Positions 20,879-32,860 of a stretch of DNA of 64,000 bases are shown here, one piece after another (within the stretch, counting starts at the first letter, position 1; the number at the start of each line of letters is the position of its first letter). Both the position numbers and the translations under genes were made by a program. The notes below the pieces were generated by a model, which saw nothing but the letters and a program-made list of their open reading frames with translations, was not told where the DNA came from and ran no database searches. Origin of the DNA: Dryocosmus kuriphilus (taxonomy: Eukaryota; Arthropoda; Insecta; Hymenoptera; Cynipidae); contig CM076196.1 in the NCBI GenBank assembly GCA_038277395.1, forward strand, positions 134,056,730-134,120,729, given 5' to 3'.

Positions 20879-22141
20879 GTCAGTAATTATTAAAATACAC
20901 GATTTTGTAGATTTCCGAAAGCACGATTATAATTTTTTTTTTTTTAATTAACTAATGTAATGTTTCGTTGTCAGCCGACAATAAAATTATTACACAGGGT
21001 GTTCCAGTACTCAACGAACATATTTGAGATACAAATTCCTTATAAAAAATGGAGTCGAAAATTCTAATTAAAAAAATTTGTAAAGTGCATAATTAAAAAG
21101 TTATTAACAATCAAAGATGACCAATCAGAAAATCGGATTCGCTGGGCGTGAATACATGTGCTATTGGTAAGAGTGGGTAAGGTTCCAAGTTCAGGGCATA
21201 TAATTCCTGCTGAATGGTTTGCATTTGTGAAGTATACTTTGGCGGCTGTAAGTGCAACTTCACGCTAAATCTTTGCGACTAGATACAAAATTATAAAACT
21301 ATTTTTCAAGTTCATTTCATAACCACTCCATTAACTAAATAAAAGAAATTTAGAAAATATCTAAATTTTAAATATCTTTTTTTTCAACGTTCAACATGAA
21401 AATGATAATGAAAGAATGGTAAAAGACAAAAAAGACAAAATTTCGATTAAATCTGGACAAACAAATTTTTCGAAAATTTTTTAGTTAAAATTCAAATTCA
21501 ATTCCATCCGTTTTTTTTTTTGTTTTTTCCTCTTTATCTTGAATTTTTGCTAAACAAATTTTTAAACATTTGTTTGTACGAATTTAATCGAAATGTTTGC
21601 TTTTTATTATTTACCAACTTTTAATTATAACTCCATTAACGTTTGCACACATTTCCTCTACTGAAAATTGTTTTAAATTTCCAGCAAGTCGTCATAACTT
21701 TCCGTATATGCACGGAAAAAAGAGAATAATTAAAATTACCACTTGAGGTAGCTAAGCGTTCAAAGCGCATCTTAACTATTTTAAATCGTAACTTTAACTA
21801 TTTTTTTTCTGTGAGCGTTCACAATCGCACTAGATTAGAACACGAATGCACAGATACCTATCAATCCTCTTGGAGAGTCGTTGTTCCCACGAAACCTTCT
21901 TGATATTCACTTACTAAGTTTACCAAATGAAGATTCAAGTACTTCAAGGAACTTAAAAGGGCTACTCTAGTCCATTGTCAAAATCAATTCAGATATTCTC
22001 GGTACAATGAAAACCTAGCCCAAAAAAGTCAGACGGTAACTTTCCATATTATTATCACTTTAAAGGAAGTCAAAAAGTTAAGGAATGTTGTCGTCGACCA
22101 AACTCAAACTGCAATTTTTTCGTAAACTCAAACTCAAACTT

Positions 22142-23349
22142 GAAAAAAAATCTGCATTCTCATCGCGCGCTTCGCGCGAAGTATGAGCGCACCTGTAGCG
22201 CGCGCCTGTTGGCACTCACGCTTCGCGCTCGATAGATTATTCACCTCGCGCTACGCGCTCGGTGTTTATGGATCGTATAAACCTTTAAATGAAAGATTAC
22301 AAAAGAAATTATTTTACTTAAGGCTCTATCGTCCTTAAGGAATACATTCTCATCATGACACTCGTGCTTCGTGCTCGATAATCACATTTTTTTTAAACAC
22401 ATTGTAGATTGGTAAAGTTTTTTTGTGATTTTCCAAATTTTTACAATACAGGATTTCGATTCTTAAAAGTAAAACGATGAGTCTTATAAATAAATTTTGT
22501 GGCTCCTTCCAAGGTGAACAATTCTGCTTGTTAATATTTTCTCATATATTGCATAGTTTTGCTGAAAAGTGGTTTTCTTTATATTTAATAACATATTTCA
22601 CGAATAACTCAAAAACTACGCATCTGCTAAAAAAAATGACAGAAAACAAATTTGTAGATCTTTTTAAGTTGAACAACTGTGTTTATTATCATTTTTTCGT
22701 ATCTTGCATAGTTTGGCGGAAAATTTGAAACTTTTTATTTTTAATAACATTTTATCGATTAAAACAAAAACCATGAATTTTATAAAAAAATGTTCAAGAC
22801 AAAATATGTAGATCTTATTGAATTGAACAACTTTGTTCTGTACCATTTTTTTGTATCTGGAATATTTTGGCGGGGAACCAGAGTTTTTAAATTTTAATAG
22901 CGTTTTCTTGATTAAAGCAAAAACCGTTCATTTTATCAAAAAACGCGGTTGCGACAAAATTTGTAGATTTTTTTGAGATGAACAATTTTACATTCTTAAA
23001 TTTTTTTCGTATCTCTCTCATAGTTTAGCCGGAAAATGTATTTTTTGATTTTGTGAAAACCGTTTTCGATGGATAAATCCATAACCGTTGGTCAAAAACC
23101 GCTGTTTAACGAACTCGGCCTTTCTTTTTGCCCCTTAAAGAAGTGTACTAAAGCACACTCCAACCCGATTAGTCCTTCGAAAGTTATTGTGGGAACAGAC
23201 TCCAACGACAACGACGACGACAACAACAGACAGACACCGTCGTAAAAACCGTTTTTTCGGATTCAGGAGGTCTCAAAACGTGGAGATTTCACGAAATCCG
23301 CGAAAGTCAAATTTTACATAAATCTAATACCTTCTCTGATGAGAATGTA
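22142..23349 (+). mobile_element. Hairpin-rich repeat family, copy 2
   Basis: Inserted in the left arm: the uninterrupted version of the site is at ~31990-32003. Starts tctgcattctcatcgcgcgc with palindromes cgcgcttcgcgcg and cgctcg...cgagcg. Ends ccttctctgatgagaatgta at 23349. Confidence 0.85.
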
Positions 23350-23778
23350 ATGATAATTTTATAACAACGCTTGCATCAATGAGATTCCACAAAATCTTTC
23401 TTTTGGTAGCTAATTGCTTCTCATTGGTTCACGCATTAGTAAAAAAAACATTACCTATCTGCTTCCTTTGGAAGCGCTTTTTTATTTCAAACTCAACCCC
23501 CATGAAGCAACCGTGACGACACAAATGGCACGAGGACTTAGTTAACTTTTTATTGCTTTCCAATAATTAAAAAATTGAACCGATGTTGTTGTCAATTAAA
23601 TTCGAACTAGGACGTGTTCGCGGGACAAAATCAGAGCTGAGAGAAAATACCTTATAATTTTTTTTTTAAATGCATGTCCATGAGGTTCGTAGAAGTCACC
23701 GACTTGGTAGTTAATCGCTTCTCATTGGTTCTTGCATATATGAAAAATTACGAGTATCTTTCTGTCGCAAACGTTTTT

Positions 23779-25019
23779 TACATTCTCATCAGAGAAGGTA
23801 TTAGATTTATGTAAAATTTGACTTTCGCGGATTTCATGAAATCTCCACGTTTTGAGACCTCCTGAATCCGAAAAAATCTGCCCGCTGCGCGGGCACATTC
23901 TCATAGCGCGCTACGCGCGCCGCGCTTCGCGCGAAGTATGAGCGCGCCTAGGGCGCGCGTCTGTTGGCACTCGCGCTTCGCGCTCGACATTTGACTCGCG
24001 CTTCGCGCTCGATACGTTATTTACGGCACTCACGCTTCGCGCTCGATAGATTATTCACCTCGCGCTACGCGCTCGGTGTTTATAGATCGTATAAACCTTT
24101 AAATTAGAAATTACAAAAGAAATTATTTTACTTAAGGCTCTATCGCCCTTAAGGAATACATTCTCATCATAACACTCGCGCTTCGCGCTCGATAATTACG
24201 TTTCTTTAAAACACATTATAGATTGGTAAAGCTCTTTTTGATTTTCCAAATTTTTACAATACAGGATTTCGATTCTTAAAAGTAAAACGATGAGTCTTAT
24301 AAATAAATTTTGTAGCTATTTCCAAGGTGAACAATTCTGCTTGTTAATATTTTCTCATATCTTGCACAGTTTTGCTGAAAAGTGGTTTTCTTTATATTTC
24401 ATAACATATTTCACGAATAACTCAAAAACTACGCGTCTGATCAAAAAAATGATAGAGAGCAAATTTGTAGACAATTTGGAGACGAACAACTTTGTTTGTT
24501 ATTATTTTTCCGTATCTTCGATAGTTTGGCGGAAAATTTGAAATCTTTAATTTTTAATAACGTTTTATCGATTAAAACAAAAACCGTGCATTTTATGAAA
24601 AAATCGTTAAAACAAAATTTGTAGATCTTTTTAAATTGAACAACTTTGTTCTTTACCATTTTTTGGTATCTTGAATATTTTGGCGGGAAACCACAGTTTT
24701 TTGATTTTAATAACGTTTTCTTGATTAAAACAAAAACCGTTCATTTTATCAAAAAACGGTTAAGACAAAATTTGTAGATTTTGTTGAGATGAACAATTTT
24801 ACTTTCTTACGTTTTTTTTGTATCTATGATAGTTTAGCCGGAAAATGGATTTTTTGATTTTGTGAAAACCGTTTTTGATGGATAAAACCATAACCGTTGG
24901 TCAAAAACCGCTGGTTAACGAACTCGTCCTTTCTTTTTGGACCTTAAAGTAGTGTGCCAAAGCGCAATCCAATCCGATTAGTCCTTCGAAAGTTATCGTG
25001 GGAACAGACGACGACAACG

Positions 25020-25051
<32 letters not shown>

Positions 25052-25210
25052 AACGACAACGACAACGACGACAACGCCAACAGACAGACAGACACGGTCG
25101 TAAAAAAACCCATTTTTTTGGATTCAGGAGGTCTTAAAACGTGGAGATTTCATGAAATCCGCGAAAGTCAAATTTTGCATAAATCTAATACCTTCTCTGA
25201 TGAGAATTTA
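23779..25210 (+). mobile_element. Hairpin-rich repeat family, copy 3 (full length, ~110-bp TIRs)
   Basis: Both termini are present: tacattctcatcagagaagg...gacctcctgaatcc at 23779-23875 and the inverted ggattcaggaggtc...ccttctctgatgagaat at 25120-25210. After the left terminus comes a cluster of G+C palindromes (tgcccgctgcgcgggca, cgcgcttcgcgcg, cactcgcgcttcgcgctcg). AT-rich ~120-bp internal subrepeats (ttgtagat...gaacaacttt) and a gac/aac microsatellite at 25006-25080 follow. No credible protein. This copy defines the family as a non-autonomous TIR element of ~1.43 kb. Confidence 0.85.
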
Positions 25211-26125
25211 AAAACGTTTTTTACGACGGAGTCTGTCTGTCTTTTGTCGTCGTCGTTGTCGTCGTCGTCGTCGTCGTTGGAGTCTGTTCCCACGATAACT
25301 TTCGAAGGACTAATCAGATTGGAGTGCGTTTTGGTACATTTCTTTAAGGGATAAAAAGAAAGGACAGGTTCATTAACCAGCGATTTTTGACCAACGGTTA
25401 TGGTTTTATCCATCAAAAACGGTTTTCACAAAATCAAAAAATCAATTTTCCGGCTAAACTATGAGAGATACAAAAAAAATGTAAACTAGTGAAATTGTTT
25501 ATCTCAAAAAATCTACAAATTTTGTCTTAACCGTTTTTTGATAAAATGAACGGTTTTTGTTTTAATCAAGAAAACGCTATTAAAATTAAAAAACTCTAGT
25601 TTCCCGCCAAAATATTCAAGATACAAAAAAATGGTAAAGAACAAAGTTGTTCAATTTGAAAATATCTACAAATTTTGTTTTAACCATTTTTTCAGCAAAA
25701 TTATGCAAGATATGAGAAAATATTAACAAGCAGAATTGTTCACCTTGGAAAGAGCTACAAAATTTATTTATAAGACTCATCGTTTTACTTTCAAGAAACA
25801 AAATCCTGTATTGTGAGAATTTGGAAAATCACAAAAAAAACTTTACCAATCTACAATGTGTTTTAAAAAAATGTAATTATCGAGCGCGAAACGCGAGTAT
25901 CATGATGAGAATGTATTCCTTAAGAGCGATAGAGCCTTAAGTAAAATAATTTCTTTTGTAATTTTTAATTTAAAGGTTTATACGATCCATAAACACCGAA
26001 CGCGTAGCGCGAGGTGAAATAATCTATCGAGCGTGAAGCGCGAGTGTCAACAGACGCGTGCCCTAGGCGCGCTCATACATCGCGCGCAGCGCGCGATGAG
26101 AATGTGCCCGCAAGGCGGGCAGATT
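25200..26125 (-). mobile_element. Hairpin-rich repeat family, copy 4 (inverted, truncated)
   Basis: The reverse complement of the family from the tgcccg hairpin (26110) down to gtcgtaaaaaacg (25215), where it runs into the right terminus of copy 3. It lacks its own last ~90 bp and an internal piece near 25680. With copy 3 it forms a tail-to-tail palindrome. Confidence 0.85.
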
Positions 26126-27012
26126 TTTTATTTTAAGCTCACCCACATGCAACGACCTTGACGTCGCAATTTGAAAGGAAACTCAGTTACCTCTTTATAG
26201 GCCTTCACCAATTAAAACACCAAACCCGTGTTGTCGTCAACCAAACTCGACCTGGGATGTGTTCGCAGGAGAAAACTAAAGCTGAGAAAAAATACCTGAT
26301 AATTTTATAACAATGAGTGCGCAAATAAGATTCGTTTAAGTCGCCGTTTTGTTAGTTAATTGCTTCTCATTGCTTCACGTATGCATTTATTAAAAATTAC
26401 CAGTCTGGTTCTGTTGGGAGCTTTTTTTTATTTAACCTCCAACTTCCATCCATGAAACGATCTTGACGACACAATGTGCTTTCAACTTTCACTATTGAAA
26501 ACACTCAGCCGACGTTTTTTCGTTAACCAAATTTGACCTGGGATATGTTCGTAGAACAGATGCGTCCATTTTTGTTATTTCTTAAACTCTAAAATAATTT
26601 TTAAAGTAAGAGAATTAAGTGCATAATAGCTGTTATTTTATTTGTCCACATCTTTAATTTTTTGTGTGTTGAAAGTGAAATAAAAGTAAAACGTAAATTT
26701 CTATATTCAATCTTTTTAATATTAAAACAGCGACTTACTTTTGAAACTTTACAGTTTTTCAGTTGTAAACATTGAAAATTAATTTTCAATGCTTTACCAA
26801 AGCTCTAATATTACAATAATTAAATATTTAATTTTTCGATTTTTAACATTGAAGTTTTATTTCATCAAAGTTAAAATTATTTAATTCTAAAATTGCTCAG
26901 TTTTAAAAGTTTTTAATGATGATTTTCACAATTTTGCTAGGTTTTCAATTTAAAATCATACATAAATACATCATTTTTGCTTTTCTTTTTTAATTATAAT
27001 TACTTTGTTACA

Positions 27013-27373
27013 TCAAAAGAATGAAAAATAAATGCGGGTACCAAGATAAGAATGTGTTCCTTAACACCGATAGAGCCTTGAATAAATTAATTTGAGATAA
27101 AAAATTTAAAACCATACTTTTTAAAGTAAGAGTTGTGACACTATTGCGAATAAATTTAAGTATAGGTGTGAAGAACATATTAGGGAGCGCGTAGAGCAAC
27201 GTTGAAATATTTCGGAGTTCGAAGCGGGATGGCCGGGCAGTGCTTCAAATGGGCGCTCTAGCTTGCGAAAGCAACGCGTTATGAGAATGTACAAAGCTGG
27301 CATATTTTTTTTAGGCGCCTTATCGGCCTGGATGCTTCAAGGACTGCTCAAATTGCCGTCTACCTTTGGTTAG
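27013..27373. repeat. Diverged half of the hairpin family in the foldback loop
   Basis: gataagaatgtgttccttaac.ccgatagagccttga matches the family in minus orientation. It continues to cgttatgagaatgtacaaag at ~27290, corresponding to its G+C-rich end. More diverged than the other copies. Confidence 0.55.
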
Positions 27374-29418
27374 TCAAGCAGTCGCATGTCGCGTAACCTC
27401 TGCCATCGATCGCTGAATCATGTCGGCTGAAAGAGATGCACATGCTTCAGCAAGCCTGTTGATTACAGCCTCTTCAGCTTCATCTTCACTTGCGGGTAAC
27501 GATGTTGAATAGACCTGGGTTTTGAGATGACTCCATAGAAAGAAATCCAATGGCGTGAGATCTGGTGATATGTGAATAAATTTTATAATTCTACTTTTGT
27601 TTTATCTATTAAATTAGAAGAAATTATTTTGGTAGTCTTCAACAGTCATGACGTTTCTAGATGCTCCACAAGACATTGATCGATTTATTTCAAATTTTAC
27701 CAAAGTCATAAATGGCAACTAGATTGTACCTTTTTTTAAATTGAGAAAACTTTTTTTTTTAATATTCCCTTGGTGGCCACTGAACATGTTCTTGGTTTCT
27801 AGTTTTGTATCCTATCCAACCATTCGCGAATCTCTGATTAAGATGAGCGACAACGGGCCCGTATCGGTGAGGCGGAGCGCCATCATGTTGGAAGATCATG
27901 CTTCTGATCATGTTTAGAGGTACATCATCCAACAAGTCTGACAAAGTGTCTTGCAGGAATTGCAGATATTCTTCGTCCTGTAAATAAAGTAGTTTTATCG
28001 GAGTCGGAAAAAATCTAGTGCACTCAGGATCTCTTCTAAGGGGTAAGTTTTATCATAAAAAATCGATAATTTCAATTGTTTATAAAAATTCACTGTTTAA
28101 TTGCATTTTGCAGTTCGGGTCAATTGTTTAATTGCTTATTACTCAGCAACAGAAGTCCGGATGCATTCTCTACTTGTTGCAATCGAAAGTTGCGATTTTT
28201 CACAAAATTTTATAATCCATCCAAATTGTTTATTGGAACAAGTAGAGAATTCATACGGGCTTTTGTTGCCGAGTAATAAGCAATTAAACAATCGATCTTA
28301 GTTGTAATATGCAGTTAAACAATGAATTTTTAGAAGCAAATGAAATTGTTGATTGTTTATGATAACACGTAGCCCTTAGGAAAGATTCTAACTGTACTAG
28401 ATTTTTCTCCGACTTGGGTAAAAAAATTACTGGCTTTATTAAAAAATCTCTTTTCTTAATAGCAAAATTAATAATTCGGAAATGATGACAGATAGAAAAA
28501 ATTTGTTAAAAAGACAGTAGTATTACTACAAAAACACTACATTTTTCAATAAACGAGAAAACTCGAGTTGCATTTTTTAACAACTTATGATTAATTCAAC
28601 TTTTTCGTGTTTTTTAGATAATAATTAAATAAATAAATAATTAATTAATTTGGCATTATTGTTTAAACGTACAAAAATCGCTTCACAATTTGTGCTGAAA
28701 TTGTTCCTGACCTCCGAGATTATCTTTAATTTTTTGGTAGCTGTAGGATTTCTTTAATTTTAAAAAAAATATCTTACATTTAGGGTCCTTTGGAGAATGT
28801 GGGGTCCAATCAATCTGTCTCCGATTAATCCAGCCCAGAAGTTGACCTTCAATCTTCTTTGGAAACCTCTTTCTCGGAAGATTTCGGGATTTTCCGTGTC
28901 ACAGTAATGTTCATTATGAACATTAAATATGCCTTCACGAGTAAAAAGTGATTCCTCGGTCCAATGAATGCAGGGTAATTCTTCCTCGTCACGGAGAATC
29001 CACCGACAAAAGCATTGCATTGCCGTTGTACACAATCGTTAGCTTCAAGGTGTTGCACCTTCGTATAATGATACGGATGGTGACCAGTTGTTTGCATCAC
29101 TCGATGAACTTTGCTTTTTGAGATATTTAACTCTTGTCCGGCTCGACGAACGCTCGTATTCGGGTCTTGATGAAAATGTTCAATTACGTGATCATCAACG
29201 CGAACATTATGATCTCGACCACCAGCTTCTCTGTGATTGTTGTACACGTGCCCTGTTTCTCTCAATGTTCTATCCAATCGAAGAAACGAATTAAAATATG
29301 GATGTATAAGATCAGGATGCCTTCGAGCGTACTCCTCAGCAGTTAACCGGCTGTTTCTGTCGCAAGCTCCGTACACAAAGTACATATCGCAACACTCTTC
29401 TATGGAGGATCGAGGCAT
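27374..29418 (-). pseudogene. Tc1/mariner-superfamily transposase (DUF4817-type), intron-containing
   Basis: From ATG 29418 the N-part reads CDMYFVYGACDRNSRLTAEE and HPDLIHPYFNSFLRLDRTLR (a DUF4817-like helical region), then an HTH part with VRRAGQELNISKSKVHRVMQ. After a frameshift near 29005 comes WTEESLFTREGIFNVHNEHY and VNFWAGLIGDRLIGPHILQR. An intron with GTAAGA donor and TTTACAG acceptor spans 27978-28777. Exon 2 gives YLQFLQDTLSDLLDDVPL and IFQHDGAPPH, stopping after WPPREY. A third block 27374-27568 restores SPDLTPLDFFLWSHLK to the natural stop. It is separated by ~190 bp without a clear donor. Catalytic acids: Glu replaces the expected Asp of WTDES (28956-28958); Asp in QHDGAP and Asp in SPDL are kept. 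Frameshift, insertion and this substitution make it inactive. Confidence 0.85.
28002..28415. mobile_element. ~414-bp MITE inside the transposase intron
   Basis: Long inverted arms: agtcggaaaaaatctagtRca...ttatcataaa...attgtttaattgc on the left match the reverse complement of the right end (gattgtttatgataacac...ctagatttttctccgact). A second inverted pair nearer the centre (gcttattactcRgcaac) makes it almost entirely foldback. It lies wholly within the 800-bp intron. Confidence 0.85.
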
Positions 29419-30701
29419 TTGTCAAAGTTTTAGGGGGAAAAAAAAAAAAAAAAGGAACTAGCCACGAAACAATTAACAATAATCACACTTTCAAGTAACC
29501 GTGGAACTAATTATTATTAAAATCGTGCACAACAGGTTAAAGAAAACAGTCCGAAATTAGCTAGGAAACATTGACAGCGTCGTAAAAATCATTTGCTTTT
29601 TTTTTAATTTATTAAGCTCTTTGGGAACCACCAAAATCCGATATTAGAGGTAATTTTTTTTTAAAGTTGTTTAATTCGTAGTAATTGTATAACAAATTAT
29701 GCAGAATAATGTAATTTCTTTTAGAGGCAAAAGCAAATCAAAAAATCCTCTTTCAAAATGTTATTAAAGAACTGCTCAAAATAACTTTCCGTTATTAGAT
29801 CTCTTGCAACATATGATTTTTGTATTGTGCCTTTGTATTTCCTCACGCATCATTTTTTTCTGAAGTGTACTTTTTTTGTAATATCATTTTTTATGTTTAA
29901 AAGAAAAATTACTGTTTTTTTCAATTTTGTAAATACTGCAACTGCTCCCATTTATCTTTTTTTATCGAAAAGTACCATTTTCATAATTTGTTAAGCTCTT
30001 TGAGAACAACCAAGAACCGATATCAGAAGTTAATTTTTTCAAAAAAGTTGTTTTTGAAAACTTTATTAGACTATTGTTGCATGTAAAATAGGTAAATTAT
30101 GGCCCTCTGAGCGTAGCATGTTCCTGTTAAAAATGACCTAACATAAGAATGTACCCACCTTTAGTCGGCTGATTTTTCCATTTCTCCATTTCCTGATTAA
30201 AAAGCTTTATTGTGATAACTTGTAGAGCTTTTTGAGCAGTATAAGAAACCGCGAATGGAAGTTTAAAATTTCTAAAAACAGTAATTCCAAAAATTTTTTT
30301 AAAAAGCTCTAATTCTTTGAACTGTTATCGAATATGGCTGGCTAACAATCTCGTCCTTTTTTTTGGACACTGAAGAAGTGTACTATAACGCAATCGAATT
30401 CAACAATAATTATTTCAACAGTTATCGTGCTTACAGACGACACCGCCGAAGCCGACGCGACGACGACAAACAGACAAACAGAAATACAGTCAGACAGATA
30501 GACACCGTCTTAAAATCATTTTCTTTACTCCGAGGTTCTTCAAATGAAGAGATTTTATGAAAATTTAAAGGCTCGAAGTTGAACAAATCAACATTGTTTG
30601 ATATCTCTTTTATGCAAAATTTTTTTAACAGTATTCAGGAACAGCGTGTTATTTTTAACGAAGTCATCATTAAAATTACAATTTCTGGACAAAATTTAAT
30701 G
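29419..30701. repeat. Foldback loop: AT-rich repeats and diverged hairpin-family end
   Basis: Two ~50-bp repeats (ttaagctctttgRgaac.accaa.aaYcgatat) lie at 29611 and 29993. From 30130 the sequence follows the end of the hairpin family (ggctaacaatctcgtcctt, ttggacactgaagaagtgt, cagacagatagacaccgtc, gatgaa-type end), with strong divergence. No gene. Confidence 0.55.
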
Positions 30702-32764
30702 TAACAAAGTAATTATAATTAAAGAAGAAAAGCAAAAATGATGTATTTATGTATGCTTTTAAATTGAAAACCTAGCAAAATTGTGAAAATCATCATTAAA
30801 AACTTTTAAAACTGAGCAATTTTAGAATTAAATAATTTTAACTTTGATGAAATAAAACTTCAGCGTTAAAAACCGCACAATTAAATATTTAATTATTGTA
30901 ATATTAAAGCTTTGGTTAAGCATTGAAAATTAATTTTCAATGTTTACAACTTAAAAACTGTAAAGTTTCAAAAGTAAGTCGCTTTTTTAATATTAAAAGG
31001 ATTGAATATAGAAATTTACGTTTTACTTTTATTTCACATTCAACACACAAAAAATTAAAGATGTGGACAAATAAAATAACAGCTATTATGCACTTAATTC
31101 TCTTAGTTTAAAAATTAGTTTAGAGTTGAAGAAATAACAAAAGTGGACGCATCTGTTCTACAAACATATCCCAGGTCAAATTTGGTTACCGAAAACGTCG
31201 GCTGAGTGTTTTCAATAGTGAAAGTCGCACATTGTGTCGTCAAGATCGTTTCATGGATGGAAGTTGGAGGTTAAATAAAAAAAAGCTCCCAACAGAACCA
31301 CACTGGTAATTTTTCATAAATACGTGAAGCAATGAGAAGCGATTAACTAACAAAACGGCGACTTAAACGAACCTTATTTGCGCACGCATTGTTATAAAAT
31401 TATCAGGTATTTTTTCTCAGCTTTAATTTTCTCCTGCGAACACATCCCAGGTCGAGTTTGGTTGACAACACGGGTTTGGTGTTTTAAATAGTGAAGGGCT
31501 ATAAAGAGGTAACTGAGTTTCCTTTCAAATTACGACGTCAAGGTCGTAGCATGGGGGTGAGCTTAAAATAAAAAAACGCTTGCGACAGAAAGATACTCGT
31601 AATTTTTCATATATGCATGAATCAATGAGAAGCGAATAACTACCAAATCGGTGACTTATACGAACCTCATGGACATGCATTTTAAAAAAAAATTATAAGG
31701 TACTTTCTCTCAGCTCTGATTTTGTCCCGCGAACACGTCCTAGGTCGAATTTAATTGACAACAACATCATTTCAATTTTTTAAGTATTGGAAAGCAATAA
31801 AAAGTTAACTAAGTTCTCGTGCCATTTGTGTCGTCACGGTCGCTTCATGGGGGTTGAGTTTGAAATAAAAAAGTGCTTCCAAAAGAAGCAGATAGGTAAT
31901 ATTTTTTTACTAATTCGTGAACCAATGAGAAGCAATTAGCTACAAAAAGAAATATTTTGTGGAATCTCATTGATGCAAGCGTTGTTAGAAAATTATCAGT
32001 TTTTTTTTAAGTTTGAGTTTGACTTTACGAAAAAATTGCAGTTTGAGTTTGGTCGACGACAACATTCCTTAACTTTTTGACTTCCTTTAAAGTGATAATA
32101 ATATGGAAAGTTACGGTCTGACTTTTTTGGGCTATGTTTTCATTGTACCGAGAATATCTGAACTGATTTTGACAATGGACTAGAGTAGCCCTTTTAAGTT
32201 CCTTGAAGTACTTGAATCTTCATTTAGTAAACGAAGTGAATATCAAGAAGGTTTCGTGGGAACAACGATTCTCCAAGAGGATTTATAGGTATCTGTGCAT
32301 TCGTGTTCTCAATCAAGTGCGATTGTGAACGCTCACGGAAAAAAATAATTAAAGTTACGATTTAAAATAGTTAAGATGCGCTTTGAACGCATTTTTCTTG
32401 GAATTTAATAAATTTTACCATTTTACATTGCAAATTCTCTAGCGAAAATAATCCCGCTTACAATGTAAAGTGGTAAAATTGACTAAACTCCAGGAAAAAT
32501 AAGTTCATAACGCCAAAGCATACTTCACAAATGCAAACCATTCAGCAGGAATTATATGCACTGAACTTGGAACCTTACACACTCTCACCAATAGCACATG
32601 TATTCAAGCCCAGCGAATCCGATTTTCTGATTGGTCATCTTTGATTGTTAATAACTTTTTAATTATGCACTTTACAAAATTTTTTTTATTAGAATTTTCG
32701 ACTCCGTTTTTAATAAGGAATTTGTATATCAAATATGTTCGTTGAGTACTGGGACACCCTGTAT
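30702..32764. repeat. Right inverted arm of the foldback, with ~290-bp subrepeats
   Basis: Between about 31150 and 32060 the arm consists of three to four tandem subunits. Each contains cccaggtcgaRtttggttgac, caatgagaagcRaWtaactac and attatcaggtat, with spacings of ~278, ~290 and ~300 bp. The left arm carries the same array in inverse order around its insertions. Confidence 0.75.
32395..32512. mobile_element. ~118-bp palindromic insertion in the right arm
   Basis: Inverted ends tggaatttaataaattttac / gtaaaattgactaaactcca around cattttacattg / caatgtaaagtg. The left arm lacks it at the corresponding site, so it arrived after the arms formed. Confidence 0.6.
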
Positions 32765-32860
32765 ATCTAAATAAAATAATCAATTCATATGTATGGATAT
32801 TCTTTTGATTATTATGTATTCATTATTTTATATGTAGGCTATAGTTACACACATTTTTAG

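Larger units (their letters stand above)
20993..32764. mobile_element. 11.8-kb foldback element with ~2-kb inverted arms
   Basis: The left end (acacagggtgttccagtactc) and right end (gagtactgggacaccctgta) are inverted copies. The right arm runs contiguously 30702-32764. Its reverse complement is found in the left arm in order at 20993-21250, 21745-22145, 23350-23765 and 26125-27012. The left arm is interrupted by a ~0.45-kb insertion and by copies of the 1.4-kb hairpin family (22142-23349; 23779-26125). The loop 27013-30701 holds a Tc1/mariner-superfamily transposase gene and degenerate halves of the same hairpin family. Whether that transposase belongs to this element is unproven. The CAGGGTGT ends are compatible with a Tc1/mariner relative. 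Confidence 0.8.

Noticed and set aside
22477..24541. Repeated MSLINKF... ORFs (22477-22728, 24290-24541, and similar) as a conserved small gene family
   Set aside because: They recur only because the hairpin-family DNA is duplicated. One copy is in frame with copia sequence by accident, and there is no codon-level conservation beyond DNA identity.
28076..28301. Two overlapping 66-residue ORFs
   Set aside because: They lie inside the foldback MITE in the transposase intron and reflect its inverted arms.
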